DNA of 64,000 bases from Pseudomonas sp. 30_B. Its GTDB lineage: Bacteria > Pseudomonadota > Gammaproteobacteria > Pseudomonadales > Pseudomonadaceae. Each line of letters begins with the position of its first letter. The stretch's first letter is position 1. Positions 38,607 to 47,492 of this stretch are shown here, piece after piece. The DNA lies in contig NZ_JAFGYY010000001.1 in the NCBI RefSeq assembly GCF_017491605.1, positions 186,001 through 250,000 of the forward strand. Direction: 5' to 3'. Below the pieces are notes generated by a model. It saw nothing but the letters and a program-made list of their open reading frames with translations. It did not search any database and was not told the origin of the DNA. A program made the position numbers and the translations under genes.

Positions 38607-39530
38607 ATGCAAGACCTCCGCTTCCTTACCAACGCCGACGTCGCCGCACGCCTGGCTTATCCACAACTGATCGAAGCGCTGCGCCAGGGCCTGGCCGGCG
38701 AGTGCGAGGCGCCCGTGCGCGGCTGCCATGCGCTGCCGGAAAACGCCTCGTTGCTGACCATGCCCGTCTGGCGGCCGGGGCAGGACATCGGCGTCAAGCT
38801 GGTCACCGTGTTCCCCGGCAACGGCGCGAAGAACCTGCCGGCGGTGGCCGCCTTGTTCTGCCTGTTCGATGGCGAGACCGGCCGCCCGCTGGCCATGCTC
38901 GAAGCCTCCGAGCTGACCGCCCGGCGCACCGCCTGTACCTCGGCGCTGGCCGCCGATTACCTGGTGCGCCGCGATGCGCGCCGGCTGCTGATCGTCGGCA
39001 GCGGTACCCTCGCTCCGCACATGGTCCGCGCTCACTGCGCGGTGCGCGAGTACGAGGACATCGCCATCTGGGGCCGTCACGACGACAAGGTGAATGCCCT
39101 GGTGAAATGCCTGCAGGACGAAGGCTATCCGGCCCATGCCTGCACCGATCTGCGCGGCGCTGTCGCGGCGGCGGACTGCATCAGCTGCGTGACTACCTCC
39201 CGTGAGCCCATCGTGCACGGCGAATGGCTGCGCTCGGGTTGCCATCTCGACCTGGTCGGCGCCTTCCTGCCGTCCATGCGCGAGACGGACAGCGAAGCCG
39301 TACGCCGCGCCCGCATCGTCGTCGATACCCGCGAAGGTGCGCTGGAAGAGGCGGGCGACCTGCTGATCCCGATGGGCGAGGGCGTGATCGACGAAAGCGC
39401 CATCCACAGCCAGCTTGCCGACCTGCTGCAGGGACGGGGTGCGCGCAAGGACGACAACGAGATCACCCTGTTCAAATCGGTAGGTTATGCACTGGAAGAC
39501 CTGATTGCGGCACGCTTGCTCGTGACCTGA
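38607..39530 (+). CDS. Ornithine cyclodeaminase / mu-crystallin family protein
   Basis: A 307-residue NAD(P)-binding protein. The family signature EASELTARRTACTSALAADYL is near residues 105-125, followed by the dinucleotide site LLIVGSGTLAPHMVRAH, and GVKLVTVFPGNGAKNLP earlier. Members include ornithine cyclodeaminase, alanine dehydrogenase and ketimine reductases that reduce cyclic imines such as piperideine-2-carboxylate. With pipecolate oxidase and aminoadipate semialdehyde dehydrogenase genes nearby, a ketimine reductase or D-lysine/pipecolate role is attractive, but sequence alone does not settle it. Confidence 0.88.
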   Translation: MQDLRFLTNADVAARLAYPQLIEALRQGLAGECEAPVRGCHALPENASLLTMPVWRPGQDIGVKLVTVFPGNGAKNLPAVAALFCLFDGETGRPLAMLEASELTARRTACTSALAADYLVRRDARRLLIVGSGTLAPHMVRAHCAVREYEDIAIWGRHDDKVNALVKCLQDEGYPAHACTDLRGAVAAADCISCVTTSREPIVHGEWLRSGCHLDLVGAFLPSMRETDSEAVRRARIVVDTREGALEEAGDLLIPMGEGVIDESAIHSQLADLLQGRGARKDDNEITLFKSVGYALEDLIAARLLVT

Positions 39531-39532
39531 GG

Positions 39533-39855
39533 TTGTCCAGAAAATCTGTGGGCCGGCCTGTGGATAAGGTCTGGGCGGATCATCGTAAGCCCCGTGTTCA
39601 GGGGCTCCGCGAAGGCCGGCTGATTTCTGCTCTATCACCCTGAAAGCCTGTATGGATGGACAGTTGAGATCCTCCGGAAAAGTTCCCGGCGGCATTCGGT
39701 TGTCCACGCCAGCCGTTGAAAGACTTGTGGATAACCTTGGGAAGAACTTCTCCGGCGCAGGACTGGCGTGGCTTGCGGCGCGGCGCTCGAAATTCGTCCA
39801 GCGAAAACGCACCGTCATGCTTGCTCACAGAAACCGTAGAGAAGCCTGTGGACAA
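39533..39855. other. Cluster of DnaA-box-like sequences in a 514-base intergenic region
   Basis: Two perfect TTATCCACA boxes (minus strand, 39559-39567 and 39726-39734), one TTGTCCACA (minus, 39847-39855), one TTGTCCACG (plus, 39700-39708) and a weaker TTGTCCAGA (plus, 39533-39541) lie between the cyclodeaminase-like and SDR genes. No convincing gene is present from 39531 to 40044. No AT-rich unwinding element is obvious, so an origin is unlikely; a DnaA-titrating or reactivating site is possible. Confidence 0.45.
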
Positions 39856-40044
39856 GGTGGGTGCAACCGCGAGCGGCCCCGCAGTGGCGCGGCTTTCGGT
39901 CAGCTGTGCGGGTTTTATCCAGCGTCGCTGTAGCGCAACGCGGTGTGGCCGGACTGTTATCCTGCGAAAGACCGACAAGTACGCGCCCGCCATGACACGC
40001 CGGCAACGACCGGCGGAACGAGGGCCAACCATGAGGAACACGCG

Positions 40045-40806
40045 ATGACTTCCACCCTGTTCATTACCGGCGCCACTTCCGGCTTTGGCGAGGCCTGTGC
40101 GCGCCGCTTCGCCCGCGATGGCTGGTCGCTGGTGATCACCGGCCGTCGCGAGGAGCGCCTGAAGGCGCTGGCTCAAGAGCTTTCGGCGCAGACCGAGGTG
40201 CTGCCGCTGGTGCTCGACGTGCGCGACCGCGCGGCAATGACCGCCGCCGTGGACGGCCTGCCGGAGAAGTTCGCCAAGCTTCGCGGACTGATCAACAACG
40301 CCGGCCTGGCACTGGGCGCCGACCCGGCGCAGAACTGCGAGCTGGATGACTGGGACACCATGGTGGATACCAACATCAAGGGCCTGATGTACGCCACTCG
40401 GCTGCTGCTCCCGCGCCTGATCGCCTATGGCCGCGGCGCAAGCATCCTCAACCTCGGTTCGGTGGCCGGCCACTGGCCCTATCCGGGCGGCCACGTCTAT
40501 GGCGCGACCAAGGCCTTCGTCGAGCAGTTTTCCCTGAACCTGCGCTGCGACTTGCAGGGCACTGGCGTGCGCGTCACCAATCTCGAGCCGGGCATGTGCG
40601 AGAGCGAGTTCTCCCTGGTGCGCTTCGGCGGCGACCAGGCGAAGTACGACAAGACCTATGCCGGCGCCGAGCCGATCCAGTCCGAAGACATCGCCGAGAC
40701 CATCCACTGGATCATGAACCAGCCGCCGCACATCAATATCAACACCCTGGAGCTGATGCCGGTGAGCCAGGCGTGGGCGGGGTTTGCGGTGCATCGCAAG
40801 GGCTGA
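40045..40806 (+). CDS. Short-chain dehydrogenase/reductase, YdfG-like
   Basis: A 253-residue classical SDR: cofactor motif TGATSGFGEACA, NNAG (INNAGLALGADP), catalytic Ser in LNLGSVAGHWPY and catalytic YxxxK in VYGATKAF. The sequence following (EQFSLNLRCDLQGTGVRVTNLEPGM) is closest to YdfG-type NADP-dependent 3-hydroxy acid or serine dehydrogenases. The ATG at 40045 gives the expected N-terminus MTSTLFITGATSG. Substrate is uncertain. Confidence 0.92.
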   Translation: MTSTLFITGATSGFGEACARRFARDGWSLVITGRREERLKALAQELSAQTEVLPLVLDVRDRAAMTAAVDGLPEKFAKLRGLINNAGLALGADPAQNCELDDWDTMVDTNIKGLMYATRLLLPRLIAYGRGASILNLGSVAGHWPYPGGHVYGATKAFVEQFSLNLRCDLQGTGVRVTNLEPGMCESEFSLVRFGGDQAKYDKTYAGAEPIQSEDIAETIHWIMNQPPHININTLELMPVSQAWAGFAVHRKG

Positions 40807-40856
40807 TGCACGGTCGGGTAACCGTCGCACTCTGGGGTGTCCGTGCCGGGATTTCG

Positions 40857-40989
40857 CCCTCACCCCAGCCCTCTCCCAGAGGGAGAGGGAGCCGTCCGTA
40901 CCGGCTGACACCGAGGTTTCAACTTGCGCCGAACGGTCCCCTCTCCCGCTTGAGGAGCGGGGCGCGCAGCCAGGGTTAGGGTGAGGGGC
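40857..40989. repeat. Intergenic palindromic repeat, CCCTCACCCCAGCCCTCTCCC class
   Basis: CCCTCACCCCAGCCCTCTCCC-type sequence at the left faces its complement (AGGGTTAGGGTGAGGGG) at the right, with internal pairs such as CTCTCCCAGAGGGAGAGGGA. This is a widespread intergenic repeat type in Pseudomonas and Xanthomonas. It fills the gap between the SDR gene and hupE/ureJ. Confidence 0.7.
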
Positions 40990-41014
40990 TGTTGATCTTG
41001 TAGAAGCGAGCAGG

Positions 41015-41587
41015 TCAGCCGGCGAGCAACCAGGCACCGGCACCCGCCGAAGCCAGCCCGGCGAAACGCACCAGCGGCGCCGCGGCCTGCGGCAGCAGAC
41101 GAACGATGCCGTAACCCGCCGCATGCAGCGCGGCAGTCGCGCCGACGAAGCCGGTGGCATACAGCCACGGGCTGCTCAGTTCCGGCAGCTCCAGCCCGTG
41201 GGCCACGCCATGGGCGAGGGCAAACAGTGCAGTCGCGCCCATCGCCAAAAGCAGCGGCGGACGCACCGCCAGCGCTACGCACAGGCCCAGCGCCAGCACG
41301 GAGGCGGCAATGCCGGTCTCCATGAACGGCATCTGCACTCCCTCGAAGCCCAGCAGCCCGCCGGCCAGCATCGCCGCGACGAAGGTGCAGGGTAGCGCCA
41401 GCCGTGCCGTGCCCTGCTGCTGCGCCGCCCAGAGACCGACGGCGAACATTGCCAGCAGATGGTCGAGGCCGGTGATGGGATGGGCGAGGCCGGCGATCAG
41501 GCCGTGGTCGCCGTGGCCGGGATGGGCGAAGGCTACTGCCGGGGTGAGGAACAGCGCGATGCTGTAGAGGGCTTTGCGCAGGTTCAT
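41015..41587 (-). CDS. ureJ: HupE/UreJ family nickel permease
   Basis: A 190-residue membrane protein with a signal-like first helix, then the His-rich HPGHGDHGLIAGLAHPITGLDHLLAM, a diagnostic metal-binding motif. Five or six further helices follow. HupE/UreJ proteins import nickel for urease or hydrogenase. It is the last gene of ureE-ureF-ureG-ureJ on the minus strand, which links it to urease. AAGGAG lies before the start. Confidence 0.93.
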   Translation of the reverse strand: MNLRKALYSIALFLTPAVAFAHPGHGDHGLIAGLAHPITGLDHLLAMFAVGLWAAQQQGTARLALPCTFVAAMLAGGLLGFEGVQMPFMETGIAASVLALGLCVALAVRPPLLLAMGATALFALAHGVAHGLELPELSSPWLYATGFVGATAALHAAGYGIVRLLPQAAAPLVRFAGLASAGAGAWLLAG

Positions 41588-41627
41588 GGTGTCGCTCCTT
41601 GGTCTTGTAGTCGGTCGTAGGGGGCGA

Positions 41628-42242
41628 TCAGGCCGCGATCAGCAGCCCCTGGCGCTCGATGAAGGTGATGATCTCGGCCAGGCCCTGGCCGGTCTTCTGG
41701 TTGCTGAACACGAACGGCTTGTCGCCGCGCATGCGTGTGGCGTCCTGGTCCATCACTTCCAGCGAGGCGCCCACCAGCGGGGCCAGGTCGATCTTGTTGA
41801 TCACCAGCAGATCGGACTTGCAGATGCCGGGACCACCCTTGCGCGGGATCTTGTCGCCGGCGGACACGTCGATCACGTAGAGGGTCAGGTCCGACAGCTC
41901 GGGGCTGAAAGTGGCCGAGAGGTTGTCGCCGCCGGATTCCACCAGGATCAGGTCAAGGCCCGGGAAGCGACGGTTGAGCTGGTCCACGGCTTCGAGGTTG
42001 ATCGAGGCGTCCTCGCGGATCGCCGTGTGCGGGCAGCCGCCGGTTTCCACGCCGATGATCCGCTCCGGCTCCAGCGCCTCGTTGCGCACCAGGAACTGCG
42101 CGTCCTCCTGGGTGTAGATGTCGTTGGTGACCACAGCGATGTTGTAGCGCTGGCGCAGGGCGCGGCACAGCGCCAGGGTCAGGGCGGTCTTGCCGGAGCC
42201 CACCGGGCCGCCGATGCCGACGCGAAGAGGTTGAGAGTTCAT
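41628..42242 (-). CDS. ureG: Urease accessory GTPase UreG
   Basis: A 204-residue SIMIBI-class GTPase that powers nickel delivery to urease. It has P-loop [19 protein letters not shown] near the N-terminus, [19 protein letters not shown] including the CPH nickel-binding motif, [17 protein letters not shown], and the guanine motif [11 protein letters not shown]. Ten bases separate it from ureF upstream. Confidence 0.97.
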   Translation of the reverse strand: MNSQPLRVGIGGPVGSGKTALTLALCRALRQRYNIAVVTNDIYTQEDAQFLVRNEALEPERIIGVETGGCPHTAIREDASINLEAVDQLNRRFPGLDLILVESGGDNLSATFSPELSDLTLYVIDVSAGDKIPRKGGPGICKSDLLVINKIDLAPLVGASLEVMDQDATRMRGDKPFVFSNQKTGQGLAEIITFIERQGLLIAA

Positions 42243-42252
42243 GGCAGTTCTC

Positions 42253-42921
42253 CTAGGAGCGGAACAGACGGCTGTATTGGGTTTCGTGGTTCATGCAGGC
42301 CAGCGCCAGGCCGAAGGGAGCGCCGCCCGCTGGCGGGTTGGCGAGCGCGGTGCGGCAGGCCTGGTCGAGGTCGGGGAGCAATTGCGAGGTGAGCTTCTGC
42401 GCGGCCAGCTGGCCCAGCGGCAGGGTCTTCATCAACACTGCCAGCTGGTTCTCCAGCCAGCTCCACAGCCAGGCGCCTAGGGCTTGCTCCGGGGACAGCC
42501 CCCAGGCGCGGGCGGCCAGCGCCCAGGCGGCGGCGAAGGACGGTTCGGCCTGCCCGGCGAGCCACTGGCGCGCGGCTTCGTCCAGCTCGGGCAGCGCTTC
42601 GAGCAACTGGCCGAGGGAGAAGCCCATCTGCCGGTTCTCCAGGCCCAGCTCGCGGGTCTCGCGGCTGGCGCGATGGCGCTCGGCGGCATCGCGCAGGGCC
42701 TCCCAGTCGGCGCTTTGCGCGGCCTGCAGCAGTTCGGCGAGCAGCGGGCCTTCGAAGCGAGCGAGGTTCAGGTGCAACTGATCGACAAGCCAGCTGCGGG
42801 CGCTGTCGGCGTCCTTCACCAGGCCCTGGTCGATGGCGCTTTCCAGGCCCTGGGAATAGCTGTAGCCGCCGATGGGCAATTGCGGGCTGGCCAGGCGCAG
42901 CAGCGACCAGATGGCGCTCAC
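42253..42921 (-). CDS. ureF: Urease accessory protein UreF
   Basis: A 222-residue all-helical protein with the UreF signature [20 protein letters not shown] at residues 8-27. UreF bridges UreD(H) and UreG in the activation complex and gates GTP hydrolysis. Its start overlaps the ureE stop by four bases. Confidence 0.95.
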   Translation of the reverse strand: MSAIWSLLRLASPQLPIGGYSYSQGLESAIDQGLVKDADSARSWLVDQLHLNLARFEGPLLAELLQAAQSADWEALRDAAERHRASRETRELGLENRQMGFSLGQLLEALPELDEAARQWLAGQAEPSFAAAWALAARAWGLSPEQALGAWLWSWLENQLAVLMKTLPLGQLAAQKLTSQLLPDLDQACRTALANPPAGGAPFGLALACMNHETQYSRLFRS

Positions 42922-43439
42922 CGGCGCACTCCGAACTGGTGCAGCTTCGGTGCGTAGTTGAATTCCTCTTCGCCGTGGTGCGAGTGGTGATGGCCGCCGC
43001 CGTAGGCACCGTGCTCGGGCTGGAAAGGCGCTTCGATGGCCTCCACCGTGGCGCCGAGCTGGTCGAGCATGGCCTTGAGCACATAGTCGTCGAGCAGGCG
43101 CAGCCAGCCCTCGCCGACCTGCAGGGCGACGTGGCGGTTGCCCAGGTGGTAGGCGGCGCGATTCAGCTCGCGGGCGTTGGCGCAGGTCACGTGGAGCAGC
43201 TTTTCCGGCGCTGCGCAGACGCGCACCACGCGCCCATCGTTGGCCTGCAGGAATTCACCATCGGCCAGCGGCGCCTGGCCCCGTTCGAGGAACAGACCGA
43301 CGTCCTCGCCGTTGCGGGTGAAGCAGCGCAGGCGGCTTTTGCTGCGCGCCTCGTAGTTCAGGCGCAGCTCGGCGTCCCAGTGTTCACGGGGTTCGATTCG
43401 TTGATGGATGACCAGCATGGCAGTGTCCGGCAGTAGCAA
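42918..43439 (-). CDS. ureE: Urease accessory nickel chaperone UreE
   Basis: A 173-residue protein with N-terminal peptide-binding and central metal-binding domains (YHLGNRHVALQVGEGWLRLLDDYVL). The His-rich C-terminal segment (GGGHHHSHHGEEEF) stores nickel. It is the first gene of ureE-F-G-J. The 43440-43723 interval upstream carries a REP-like palindrome and probably the ureE promoter. Confidence 0.95.
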   Translation of the reverse strand: MLLPDTAMLVIHQRIEPREHWDAELRLNYEARSKSRLRCFTRNGEDVGLFLERGQAPLADGEFLQANDGRVVRVCAAPEKLLHVTCANARELNRAAYHLGNRHVALQVGEGWLRLLDDYVLKAMLDQLGATVEAIEAPFQPEHGAYGGGHHHSHHGEEEFNYAPKLHQFGVRR

Positions 43440-43590
43440 TGGCGGTGCTACAGCAAGGGGCTTGCCAGTACGGGGCGGCGTCAGTGCTGGCGAGGGCTGG
43501 AGCGGTTGTCCGAACGGTCAGTAATGGTGCGTGCGCGCAAGGATGGTGCGCATGAAAACGGTGCGCACCAATGCAGGGCGACGTTGAATC

Positions 43591-43683
43591 GTAGGAGCGG
43601 ACTTTGTCCGCGATGGGGTGGCTTGGTGCCGAGTGTTCGGTCGGAGCGGGGGCGAATCGATCGCGGACAGAGTCCGCTCCTAC
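43591..43683. repeat. REP-like palindrome, GTAGGAGCGGACTT variant
   Basis: Inverted arms related to those at 2153 and 38504 (GTAGGAGCGGACTTTGTCCG facing CGGACAGAGTCCGCTCCTAC), differing at one pairing position, with a longer spacer of about 45 bases. It lies between ureE and desT. Confidence 0.8.
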
Positions 43684-43723
43684 GTCAGCCGGTGCGCACG
43701 CGGCTCAGCGTGTAGAGAGTTCG

Positions 43724-44359
43724 TCAGGGCCGCGAACCGATTCCCGTCCAGTTCTTCGCGCCGATCATGATGAAGCGCAGCTGCTGGGTGACCTTGGCCT
43801 CGGGCGACAGGTGCGTCGGCAGGGTGTCGGCCGGCGGGTCGATCAGCTCGGGGAGGGTGGCGAACACCGTCTTCACCACCAGGTCGGCGATCACGTCGAG
43901 GTCCTGCGCCTGCAGGTGCGGCAGCTTGTTCAGCAGCGCAAGGTCGGCGGCGAGGTCGTCGGTGATGCGCTGGCGCAGTTCGCCCACGGCCTGGCGGATC
44001 GGCAGCGAGCCGCCGTACTGCTCGCGGGCGAGGAAGAGGAACTGGGTGCGGTTGGCGCTGACTGCGTCGAGGAAGATGCGCACCGACGCCTCGATCACGC
44101 CGCCCAGCTCGAATTCGTTGCGCCGTACCACGCGCAGGGTCTGGCGGAAGGTCTCGTCGACGTCGGCGACCAGTGCGAGGCCGAGCTGGTCCATGTCCGT
44201 GAAGTGCCGGTAGAAGCCCGCCGGCACGATACCCGCCGTCTTCGCCACTTCCCGCAGGCTCAGGCTGCCAAAGCCGCGACCACTGTCCATCAGGCTCCGG
44301 GCGGCATCCATCAGGGCCTGGCGGGTCTGTTGTTTCTGTTCGGCGCGGGGAGTGGACAT
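43724..44359 (-). CDS. desT: TetR-type regulator of fatty acid desaturation, DesT-like
   Basis: A 211-residue TetR protein from the ATG at 44359. The N-terminal helix-turn-helix includes GSLSLREVAKTAGIVPAGFYRHF, followed by the ligand domain with FLFLAREQYGGSLPIRQAVGEL. DesT senses the saturated/unsaturated acyl-CoA ratio and represses desCB. The divergent desC-desB pair and two palindromes between them fit that exactly. An extension upstream to 45106 would run antisense through desC and is rejected. Confidence 0.92.
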   Translation of the reverse strand: MSTPRAEQKQQTRQALMDAARSLMDSGRGFGSLSLREVAKTAGIVPAGFYRHFTDMDQLGLALVADVDETFRQTLRVVRRNEFELGGVIEASVRIFLDAVSANRTQFLFLAREQYGGSLPIRQAVGELRQRITDDLAADLALLNKLPHLQAQDLDVIADLVVKTVFATLPELIDPPADTLPTHLSPEAKVTQQLRFIMIGAKNWTGIGSRP

Positions 44360-44449
44360 ACGGCGATGCGATCCATGGCGAAGGCGAGGACGAGAGCGCA
44401 GGCACTCTAACAAATGCCGGTCGGTGCCGGGGAAGTTACTGTGCAATCC

Positions 44450-44509
44450 AGTGAACATGTGTTGACTGAAAATGCCCGCGCGTGAGATTTTAGTGAACAC
44501 ATGTTTACT
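44450..44509. promoter_or_regulatory. Two DesT-type palindromic operators
   Basis: AGTGAACATGTGTTGACT (44450-44467) and AGTGAACACATGTTTACT (44492-44509) are near-palindromes on the same pattern, with centres 42 bases (four helical turns) apart. They lie in the 164-base gap between desT and desC; the second is 15 bases before the desC ATG. Their form agrees with the AGTGAAC-type sites I recall for DesT. Confidence 0.75.
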
Positions 44510-44523
44510 ATTTGGTGTTGTGA

Positions 44524-45624
44524 ATGTCGTTTCTTCCCTTCGCCGGCCTGCGCCTGATCCGGCCGCTGCTCGTGCCGTTGCGCGCCCTGGTGCGTGGCCA
44601 GTGGCTGCGCGAGTCGGATGTCGATGCGCTGCTGCGGGCGTGCCATCGCGGCTGGGCGCTCGACCGGGTCTACGCGCGGGTCGAGGCGCGTCAGTGGGTG
44701 GCGGACGACATGCTCGAACTGCGCCTGCGCCCCAATGCCAACTGGCGTGGTGCGCGGCCCGGCCAGCACGTGCAGCTGTACGTCGAGCGTGAGGGCGTGC
44801 GCTGCAGCCGCAGCTACAGCCTGACCCGCATGGCCGAGGATGGCTGCCTGGAGTTCGCGGTGAAGCTGCAGCCGGGTGGCCGCGTTTCCTCCTACCTGCT
44901 GCATCAGCTGTGCGTGGGCGAGATGCTGGAGCTGGGCGCGGCGGACGGCGACCTGAGCTGGCCGCAGGACGAGCAGGGCGTGCTGTTGCTGGCGGCCGGT
45001 AGCGGGCTGACTCCCTTGCTCGGCCTGCTGCGCGAGGCGCTGGTGCGCGGCTACAGCGGGCCGGTGACGCTGCTGCATTACGTTCGCGAGCGCGGCCAGA
45101 AGGCATTCGTCGACGGGCTGGAAACGTTGGCGCGACAGCATCCGAACCTCGAATTGCGCTGGGCCCTGAGCGGTGATGCGCCGGTGGACGACGAGCTGCG
45201 CGGTCGTTTTCACCCAGGGCATGTGCAGGGACTGGGCGAGCGCCATGTACTGGCCTGCGGTCCCGGTGGTTTCGTCGACAGCGTGCGCCAGGCGCTTGGA
45301 GCGAGCAGCCGCAGCCTTCAGCTGGAAAGCTTCAGCCCGCCGAGCTGGGACGAGGGCGAGCCCGCCAGATCGGTGAACCTGCGCTTTGCCCGCAGCGCGC
45401 TGGAAGTCGCCGGCGACAGCCGTCGCAGCCTGCTGGAGCAGGCCGAAGCCAGTGGCCTGCGCCCGGCCCACGGTTGCCGCCAGGGCGTCTGCGCCAGTTG
45501 CACCTGCACCCTGGTCAGCGGCTGCGTGCGCGACCTGCGCAGCGGCGAGCTGTTCAGCGAGCCGGGACAACCCATCCGCATTTGCGTCAGCGCGCCCCAG
45601 GGCGACCTGACCGTCGATCTCTGA
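44524..45624 (+). CDS. desC: Ferredoxin-type oxidoreductase partner of the desaturase (DesC)
   Basis: A 366-residue electron-transfer protein with an N-terminal FAD domain (RSYSLTRMAEDG), an NAD(P)H domain (LLLAAGSGLTPLLGLL) and a C-terminal plant-type 2Fe-2S domain. That domain holds CRQGVCASCTCTL and a later Cys (IRICVSAP), giving four cluster ligands. It would pass electrons from NADPH to the di-iron desaturase DesB encoded 15 bases downstream. The ATG lies close to a DesT-type operator, so repression would be direct. Confidence 0.93.
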   Translation: MSFLPFAGLRLIRPLLVPLRALVRGQWLRESDVDALLRACHRGWALDRVYARVEARQWVADDMLELRLRPNANWRGARPGQHVQLYVEREGVRCSRSYSLTRMAEDGCLEFAVKLQPGGRVSSYLLHQLCVGEMLELGAADGDLSWPQDEQGVLLLAAGSGLTPLLGLLREALVRGYSGPVTLLHYVRERGQKAFVDGLETLARQHPNLELRWALSGDAPVDDELRGRFHPGHVQGLGERHVLACGPGGFVDSVRQALGASSRSLQLESFSPPSWDEGEPARSVNLRFARSALEVAGDSRRSLLEQAEASGLRPAHGCRQGVCASCTCTLVSGCVRDLRSGELFSEPGQPIRICVSAPQGDLTVDL

Positions 45625-45638
45625 TTCAAGGAGCTTCC

Positions 45639-46715
45639 ATGCGCGACGACCGCGACCTGTCCGCTGCCGAGCTGGCGGCCTTCGGTGCCGAACTGGACGC
45701 GCTGCGCCAGCGCACCCTGCACGACCTGGGCGAGGCCGACGCCCGCTACATCCGCCGCATCCGCGCGGCGGTGCGCTTCTGTTGCTGGAGCGGACGCCTG
45801 CTGCTGATGGCCGGCTGGTTCCCGCCCACCTGGCTGCTCGGCACTTTCCTGCTCGGGCTGGGCAAGATCCTGGAGAACATGGAGCTGGGCCATAACGTCA
45901 TGCATGGCCAGTACGACTGGATGAACGACCCGGAATTCGCCGGGCGTACCTATGAGTGGGACATCGTCGGCCCTTCGGATTTCTGGCGGCACACCCACAA
46001 CCACATCCATCACACCTACACCAACGTGCTGGGCAAGGACGACGACGTCGGCTACGGCGTGGTGCGCCTGTTCCCCGAGCAGAAGTGGAAGCCTTTCTAC
46101 CGCTGGCAGCCGCTGTGGGTGACGATCCAGGCGTTGCTGTTCCAGTACGCCGTGGCGATCCAGCACCTGCGTCTGGACAGGTACGTGAAGGGCCGGATGA
46201 GCAAGGAGGAGCTGCGCCCGCTGCTGCGCCAGTTCAACGCCAAGGTGGGCCGCCAGTGGCTCAAGGACTACGCGGTATTCCCGCTGCTGGGGCTGTTCAC
46301 CGGTGCCTTCGGCGCGGTGCTGCTGGGCAATGTGATCGCCAACCTGATGCGCAACCTGTGGACGTTCACCGTGATCTTCTGCGGCCATTTCACCGAGAAG
46401 GCGGCGGTGTTCCCGCCGCAGGTGCTGGAGAACGAGACGCGCGGCCATTGGTACCTGCGCCAGTTGCGCGGGTCGAGCAACCTGGAAGGCGGAAAGGTGT
46501 TTCACATTCTCACCGGCAACCTCAGCCACCAGATCGAACATCACCTGTTCCCCGACCTGCCGGCACGCCGTTACGCCGAGTTGTCGCGCCAGGTACGCGA
46601 GATCGCCGCGCGCTACGGCCAGACCTACAACAGCGGCAGGCTTACCGCGCAATTCTCCACGGTCATCCGGCGGATCTGGATCTACCGTCTGCCCAGCGCC
46701 GCGACGGCCGTCTGA
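45639..46715 (+). CDS. desB: Membrane acyl-CoA delta-9 desaturase (DesB)
   Basis: A 358-residue membrane di-iron desaturase. The three histidine boxes are visible: HNVMHGQYD, HTHNHIHHTY and, near the C-terminus, HQIEHHLFPD. Two pairs of membrane helices flank them. It introduces double bonds into acyl-CoA chains under aerobic conditions, supplementing FabA/FabB. AAGGAG precedes the ATG at 45639. It ends the desC-desB operon. Confidence 0.94.
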   Translation: MRDDRDLSAAELAAFGAELDALRQRTLHDLGEADARYIRRIRAAVRFCCWSGRLLLMAGWFPPTWLLGTFLLGLGKILENMELGHNVMHGQYDWMNDPEFAGRTYEWDIVGPSDFWRHTHNHIHHTYTNVLGKDDDVGYGVVRLFPEQKWKPFYRWQPLWVTIQALLFQYAVAIQHLRLDRYVKGRMSKEELRPLLRQFNAKVGRQWLKDYAVFPLLGLFTGAFGAVLLGNVIANLMRNLWTFTVIFCGHFTEKAAVFPPQVLENETRGHWYLRQLRGSSNLEGGKVFHILTGNLSHQIEHHLFPDLPARRYAELSRQVREIAARYGQTYNSGRLTAQFSTVIRRIWIYRLPSAATAV

Positions 46716-46721
46716 GACGGA

Positions 46722-46937
46722 TCAGGCGCGCCGGCTCTGCGGCGCGTTGATTTCCTCGCGCAGGGCGCGCAGGTCGGCGGCGTCCTGGTTGAGGTGATGG
46801 ATGGACTTGAGCAACTTCTGCCGCAGCAGGTCGTCCTGGACCTGATCGACGGCCCGCATGACTTCCAGCGCCGTGGCTTCGTTGTTGGCGGCAACGGCGT
46901 CGAGGGTTTTTCGCAGGCTGCGAGTAGCGTGGTGCAC
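46722..46937 (-). CDS. Small helical protein of unknown function
   Basis: A 71-residue protein starting at GTG with AAGGAG eight bases upstream. The sequence is almost entirely predicted helix (ATALEVMRAVDQVQDDLLRQ, then KLLKSIHHLNQDAADLRALR), charged, with no Cys or membrane segment. It converges on desB with six bases between stops. I do not recognise a family. A good ribosome-binding site and regular codon use support it being real. Confidence 0.65.
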   Translation of the reverse strand: MHHATRSLRKTLDAVAANNEATALEVMRAVDQVQDDLLRQKLLKSIHHLNQDAADLRALREEINAPQSRRA

Positions 46938-47040
46938 GGGGGATCTCCTTCAAACTGCGTGAACCCTACGACATGAACATTTCCAATAAATTTCAGCACT
47001 TGGCTATTGGATGGGCGGTCATTCGTCGCGTGGCGCGGTG

Positions 47041-47283
47041 TCAGTACAGAAGGCACAGGGCGATCAGCGGGATCAGGTTCAGCAGCAGTATGCCGATCTT
47101 GTACAGCGCCATGCCGCCATAGTGCAGGGCATCGAAGCGCTCGACGGAAATCGCGAACCAGCGCGAGTGCAGGCGGTACAAGCGGTCGTGGGCGAGGCTG
47201 AAGGCGGCGAACCAGATCAGCAGGACGACATAGTTGAGCAGGGTGCAGTAGAGCAGGAAGGACTTGAGGTCGGCGGGTGTCAT
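47041..47283 (-). CDS. Small two-helix membrane protein (DUF6868-like)
   Basis: An 80-residue protein with two hydrophobic segments (LLYCTLLNYVVLLIWFAAF near 10-28 and ILLLNLIPLIALCLLY at the C-terminus). The loop between them is charged (LAHDRLYRLHSRWFAISVERFDALHY). I recall a family of this length and pattern annotated DUF6868. No function is known. GGAGATTTGCC precedes the ATG. Confidence 0.75.
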   Translation of the reverse strand: MTPADLKSFLLYCTLLNYVVLLIWFAAFSLAHDRLYRLHSRWFAISVERFDALHYGGMALYKIGILLLNLIPLIALCLLY

Positions 47284-47492
47284 GGCAAATCTCCGGGCTC
47301 TTTCCCGTTTGGAGAGAGCCGCCGACCGATGGTTTCACCGTGATGGCGGCAATGCGGGGCGATGGTGATAATGCCCGGGGCGCCACAATGTGATCTTTAC
47401 CACGCCGGAGCTGTCCGATATCGGGCGCCTGCCAGTCGCTGGCGGCGCCTTGCCAACCTACCCCATCCCTCGAATCGCCTGCCGGACCCGCC

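Noticed and set aside
39652-39933. 93-codon open frame in the DnaA-box region
   Set aside because: No ribosome-binding site, atypical composition and no recognisable motif; it overlaps several DnaA-box-like sequences, so the interval is better treated as non-coding.
39531-40044. Chromosomal replication origin
   Set aside because: DnaA-box-like sequences are present, but there is no AT-rich unwinding region and no dnaA, dnaN, rnpA or rpmH genes nearby.
44360-45106. N-terminal extension of DesT upstream of 44359
   Set aside because: It would be antisense through desC and rich in Arg/Pro/Ala; the ATG at 44359 gives a normal TetR length.
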